From Poindextera sp041691315 (lineage in GTDB: Bacteria; Pseudomonadota; Alphaproteobacteria; Caulobacterales; Caulobacteraceae), in NCBI GenBank assembly GCA_041691315.1, contig JBEPUW010000018.1:1-64000 (forward strand): a stretch of 64,000 nt of DNA, written 5' to 3'. A program made the translations under genes and the position numbers. The notes beneath the pieces are model-generated. The model saw nothing but the letters and a program-made list of their open reading frames with translations, ran no database searches and was not told where the DNA came from. Positions 60,503 through 64,000 of this stretch are shown here, one piece after another (position 1 is the stretch's first letter; each line of letters starts with the position of its first letter).

Positions 60503-61954
60503 TCAAGTCCCATTTGGGCCCTCATCCACTGCCGGGGGCGGATCGAAAACACCAAGCTCGAACCCTCCGGGCGCCGGCGGCGCCTCGATGGTCGCACGAG
60601 GCCAGCGCGCCGCAATGATCGCGCCGCCACCATGGCGTGCGTTGTGGAAATCCACTTGCGCGCCTGTTCGTTCCAAAAGCGTCTTGGCGATGAAGAATCC
60701 CAGGCCCATGCCGATGTGTCCCGAGCGCGAGCCTTCCGCGCCCGGACGGCTGGTCACATAGGGCTGGCCGAGCTTGGCCAGGATGTCGGTCGAGAAGCCT
60801 GGCCCGTCGTCGCGGACCTCGACACCCACCATCGCCGCGTCGAACCGCACGCTGACCAGCACTTCGGACCTGGCGAAATCGACCGCGTTTTCGACGAACG
60901 AGGTCATGGCGTGCAGCACCTCGGGCATGCGGCGGATTTCCGGCGGCCGCGCGCCGGGCGGCCCGGCGACCAGCGCCTCCACCCGGATGCCGGCGCCCAG
61001 ATGCGGCTCGATGGCCTCGTTGGCGAACTGCAGCAGGGTCATGCGGGCGTGCACGGCGTCGTCGGTCTCGGGCTCTTCGGTGAGCCGGGTGAGGATTTCG
61101 CGGCAGCGTTCGGCCTGGGAAACCAGGAGGTCGGCGTCTTCGCGCAAGGGACCGTGCAGCGGCGCCTGGCGGGCCATCTCCTTGGCGACCACGGTGATGG
61201 TGGCCAGCGGCGTGCCGAGCTCGTGCGCCGCGGCCGCGGCCAGGCCGCCAAGCGCCGACAGCCGCTGCTCGCGCGCCAGCACCCGCTGGGTCATGTTCAG
61301 CGCCAGCTCCATCCGCGCGGCTTCCGCCGCCGCGCGCCAGGCATAGCCGGCGGTAAGCGCGATGCCGGTCAGCGTCGCCGCGGCGATGGCCAGGCGAAAC
61401 GGCAGCGGCGTTGCGACCGGCGCTAACGACGGCCAGGGCGGGGCCAGCGACCAGAGGCTCATGACGATCAGGGCCGCCGCCGCCAGCCCGCCGACCAGGA
61501 AGGCGTAGCGGCCGCGCAGGCTGGCCGCCGCCAGGGTTACCGGCGCGATCAGCAACAGACAGAAGGGGTTCAATATACCGCCGGTCAGCGCCAGGATCGC
61601 CGACATCTGGACGATGTCGAAGCCGAGCTGCAGGGCCAGCGCCCATTCGTCCGTGGCGCGCCTGGCCTGAACCGCCAGGGCCAGGATCAGATTGACCCCG
61701 GCCGCCGCGCCGATCACGCCGAGGCAGGCCGCCAGCGGTCCGCGCAGGCCGAGCCACAAGGCCGCCCCCAGCACCGCGGCCAGCTCGGCGCCCAGGGTCA
61801 GCCAGCGCAGACCGATCAGCACGCCGGCGCCCAGCCGTCCGTGCGTCGGCAGGCCGTCGTCGAACAGCCCATCGGCTTGCCCGGACAGGGCCAGCGGCCT
61901 ATCCAGGGCGACCGGCCACCATGGCGGACGCGTGAAGGGTTTCACGCCAGCCAC
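60503..61954 (-). CDS. regB: RegB/ActS-type redox-sensing histidine kinase
   Basis: The 483 residues have six hydrophobic segments (about 45-205) with the quinone-binding motif GGILNPF (125-131), the HisKA site AAAHELGTPLATI (H244), a conserved redox cysteine in SQAERCREIL (C284, 40 residues after H244 as in Rhodobacter H225/C265), and a HATPase domain (about 330-450). RegB turns on respiration and carbon/nitrogen genes when oxygen falls. A sco gene diverges, the regB-sco-regA arrangement. Confidence 0.95.
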   Translation of the reverse strand: MAGVKPFTRPPWWPVALDRPLALSGQADGLFDDGLPTHGRLGAGVLIGLRWLTLGAELAAVLGAALWLGLRGPLAACLGVIGAAAGVNLILALAVQARRATDEWALALQLGFDIVQMSAILALTGGILNPFCLLLIAPVTLAAASLRGRYAFLVGGLAAAALIVMSLWSLAPPWPSLAPVATPLPFRLAIAAATLTGIALTAGYAWRAAAEAARMELALNMTQRVLAREQRLSALGGLAAAAAHELGTPLATITVVAKEMARQAPLHGPLREDADLLVSQAERCREILTRLTEEPETDDAVHARMTLLQFANEAIEPHLGAGIRVEALVAGPPGARPPEIRRMPEVLHAMTSFVENAVDFARSEVLVSVRFDAAMVGVEVRDDGPGFSTDILAKLGQPYVTSRPGAEGSRSGHIGMGLGFFIAKTLLERTGAQVDFHNARHGGGAIIAARWPRATIEAPPAPGGFELGVFDPPPAVDEGPNGT

Positions 61955-61981
61955 TCTAGCAGGCCTGACCTAAGGAGAGCC

Positions 61982-62587
61982 ATGACACTGAGGCGCGCGG
62001 CCTGGATCCTCGTCGGGCTGGCGGCGCTGGTCCTGGTCCTGCTGGTGGTCTGGCGGCCGGGCGCGACTGTGCCACCCAGCGGTGCGGTCGCCATCGGCGG
62101 GCCGTTCCAGCTGACCGACCAGGGCGGCCACGCCGTCGACCAGCGGCTGCTGAAGGGCAAGTGGAGCGCGGTCTTCTTCGGCTACACCTATTGTCCCGAT
62201 GTCTGCCCCACCACGCTGCAGACCCTGGCGACCGCGCAACAGGGCCTTGGCGCGCGGGCCAAGGACTTCCAGGTCGTTTTCATCACTGTCGATCCGGCCC
62301 GCGACACCCCGGCCCAGCTCAAGGCCTATCTGGCGAGCGACTCCTTTCCGAAGGGCGCCATCGGCCTGACCGGCACGACCGATCAGATCGCCGCCATCAC
62401 CCGCGCCTACGGGGTCTATTTCCAGAAGCAGGGAACCGGCGCCGACTATTCCGTCAACCATTCCTCGGCCATCTATCTGATGAACCCGAACGGCGGCTAT
62501 GACAGCGTCATCAGCGCTGGCCTGACCCCCGATCAGACCCGGGCCGCCATCCTGAACGCGATGAACGGCGCTTCGCGTCCAAGCTGA
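61982..62587 (+). CDS. SCO1/SenC family copper-binding protein
   Basis: The 201 residues have one N-terminal membrane helix (about 8-25), the copper ligands CPDVC in FFGYTYCPDVCPTTLQT, and the conserved His in VNHSSAIYL. SCO proteins deliver copper to cytochrome oxidase or affect redox signalling. It diverges from regB with a 27-bp gap, matching the classical senC position in the reg cluster. Confidence 0.94.
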   Translation: MTLRRAAWILVGLAALVLVLLVVWRPGATVPPSGAVAIGGPFQLTDQGGHAVDQRLLKGKWSAVFFGYTYCPDVCPTTLQTLATAQQGLGARAKDFQVVFITVDPARDTPAQLKAYLASDSFPKGAIGLTGTTDQIAAITRAYGVYFQKQGTGADYSVNHSSAIYLMNPNGGYDSVISAGLTPDQTRAAILNAMNGASRPS

Positions 62588-62677
62588 GCCTTTGCAACGA
62601 ACGAACGGTAGACTCCGTTCATGTTCCGCGGGATATGTTGCGCTGCACAATACGCCGGCGCTCAAGGGATCTGTTCG

Positions 62678-63970
62678 ATGCTCTACGCCATGCACGAAGC
62701 CGCCTATTACGCTTCAACCCCGATGCGGCTGATGGCGCGCGGGGCGCGCGATTTCTGGCGTTCGCCGCTCAATCCCGCCGCCGACACCGAAATGGGGCGC
62801 AAGCTGTTCGCCGGCGCCGACCTGTTCGCCAACATCACCCGCCGCTACGGCAAGCCGGCCTGGAACATCGACAGCGTCATGATCGACGACGTCCCGGTCA
62901 AGGTGCGCGCCGTCGAGGTGTGGAAATCCCCTTGGGTGAAGCTGCTGCACTTCGCGCGCGACACCGCCGATCTGCGCCGGGCGGGCCGCAAGGGCCTGGA
63001 GCCGGCGATCCTGATCGTCGCGCCGCTCTCTGGGCACCACGCCACCCTGCTGCGCGGCACGGTGCAGGCCTTTTTGCAGGATCATGAGGTCTATGTGACC
63101 GACTGGTCGAACGCCCGCGACGTGCCGATGCTGGAGGGCCGTTTCGACTTTCACGACTATGTCGACCATGTGCGCGAGATGATCCGCGCTCTTGGCGGCC
63201 GCCCGCACGTGCTGGCGGTCTGTCAGCCCGGACCGCCGGTGCTGGCGGCCGCCGCCCTGATGGCCGAGGACGAGGAGCCCAACCGCCCGGCCAGCCTGAC
63301 CTTCATGGGCTCGCCGATCGACGCGCGCCTGTCGCCCACCGTGACCAACAAGCTGGCCGAGGAGCGGCCCTTCACCTGGTTCCAGCGGCAGATGATCTAC
63401 ACCGTCCCTCCCCCCTATCCAGGGATGCTTCGCCGGGTCTATCCGGGCTTCGTGCAGCTCTACAGCTTCATGCAGCTCAACCTGGCGCGCCACCAGGAGG
63501 CGCATCAGCGCTATTTCGACGACCTGGTGAAGGGCGATGGCGACAACGCCGACAAGCACCGCGAATTCTATGACGAGTACCTGTCGGTGCTCGACCTGAC
63601 CGAGGAGTTCTACCTGCAGACGATCGAGATCGTCTTCCAGCAATATCTGCTGCCCAAGGGCGAGCTCGAACACGACGGCCGCCTGGTGCGCCCCGAACTG
63701 ATTACCGACATCGGCATCATGACGGTCGAGGGCGAGTTCGACGACATTTCCGGCATCGGCCAGACCCAGGCCGCCCACGGCCTGACCCCCGGCGTGTCCG
63801 AGGCCATGCACGAAGACTATGTGCAGCCCGATGTCGGCCACTATGGCGTCTTCAACGGCCGTCGTTTCCGCGAAGGCATCTATCCGCGCGTGCGCGACTT
63901 CATCCGCCGCATCGAGGCGGGCGCCGAGCCGGCGCCGAAGTCGCGCACGACCAAGTTGCTCACTGCCTGA
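62678..63970 (+). CDS. phaZ: Intracellular polyhydroxybutyrate depolymerase
   Basis: The 430 residues match the intracellular PhaZ family: N-terminal MLYAMHEAAYYASTPMRLMARGARDFWR, the catalytic-Cys lipase-like box AVCQPGPPVLAAAAL, and conserved DYVQPDVGHYGVFNGRRF with the C-terminal His. Degrades PHB granules for carbon. AAGGGA 8 nt upstream supports this start. The window ends 30 bp after the stop. Confidence 0.94.
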   Translation: MLYAMHEAAYYASTPMRLMARGARDFWRSPLNPAADTEMGRKLFAGADLFANITRRYGKPAWNIDSVMIDDVPVKVRAVEVWKSPWVKLLHFARDTADLRRAGRKGLEPAILIVAPLSGHHATLLRGTVQAFLQDHEVYVTDWSNARDVPMLEGRFDFHDYVDHVREMIRALGGRPHVLAVCQPGPPVLAAAALMAEDEEPNRPASLTFMGSPIDARLSPTVTNKLAEERPFTWFQRQMIYTVPPPYPGMLRRVYPGFVQLYSFMQLNLARHQEAHQRYFDDLVKGDGDNADKHREFYDEYLSVLDLTEEFYLQTIEIVFQQYLLPKGELEHDGRLVRPELITDIGIMTVEGEFDDISGIGQTQAAHGLTPGVSEAMHEDYVQPDVGHYGVFNGRRFREGIYPRVRDFIRRIEAGAEPAPKSRTTKLLTA

Positions 63971-64000
63971 TTCGCCGCCTATCTGATCGGCCGTGGGCTT

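Overview
The window looks like a chromosome segment of a GC-rich alphaproteobacterium of the order Caulobacterales (Caulobacter/Phenylobacterium type). The best evidence is a DivL-type pseudokinase with tyrosine where other histidine kinases carry histidine, a ShkA-like soluble hybrid kinase, GANTC (CcrM) sites ahead of dnaA, direct-repeat GAAC-N7-GAAC LexA operators, an SOS-type mmcB gene, and rpsT next to dnaA. Nearly all genes are packed in short operons with 1-4 nt overlaps and several TTG/GTG starts.

Layout. 0.1-2.6 kb: hrcA-grpE diverging from rph. 2.6-4.4 kb: VOC protein, two small HTH regulators, a DUF2975 membrane protein and a 37-codon hydrophobic peptide. 4.6-9.5 kb: rdgB-hemW-rsmI-yraN, a SirB1-type protein and gshB. 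9.5-13.3 kb (minus strand): SnoaL-like protein with no standard start codon, dcd, amidase, dapB, map. 13.5-15.8 kb: maeB. 15.9-19.7 kb: a complete mlaA-C-D-E-F lipid transport operon. 19.8-24.1 kb: a YegD-like Hsp70, an AmpG-like permease, and the ShkA-like kinase. 24.2-25.2 kb: DUF433/DUF5615 toxin-antitoxin-like pair, second gene frameshifted. 25.4-27.0 kb: comM (yifB).

27.0-34.6 kb is the accessory part. Two different IS1595-family transposons, each with passenger genes, inverted repeats and a perfect 8-bp target duplication, bracket dut-coaBC. Element A (27016-30402) sits between comM and a LexA-type operator. Element B (32206-34565) sits 22 bp from another LexA-type operator, which precedes a lipoprotein gene. 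Element A carries a perfect DnaA-box 9-mer at each end. Element B carries a perfect CtrA-type TTAA-N7-TTAA motif ahead of its first passenger gene.

34.6-40.6 kb: SOS-type lipoprotein, ubiB-ubiE, mutM, a TraB/GumN protein, enoyl-CoA hydratase and rpsT. 40.6-47.6 kb: dnaA-dnaN-recF-gyrB, the replication initiation cluster, then a single-domain response regulator. 47.7-51.2 kb: sdhCDAB. 51.1-51.8 kb: vapBC-like pair. 51.8-53.4 kb: ferredoxin reductase and [2Fe-2S] ferredoxin. 53.5-55.8 kb: divL. 55.9-59.9 kb: small conserved proteins, a di-iron protein, lipocalin, mmcB. 59.9-62.6 kb: regA-regB-sco redox regulation cluster. 62.7-64.0 kb: intracellular PHB depolymerase.

Family assignments come from reading translated sequence and motifs by eye. 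No database search was run.
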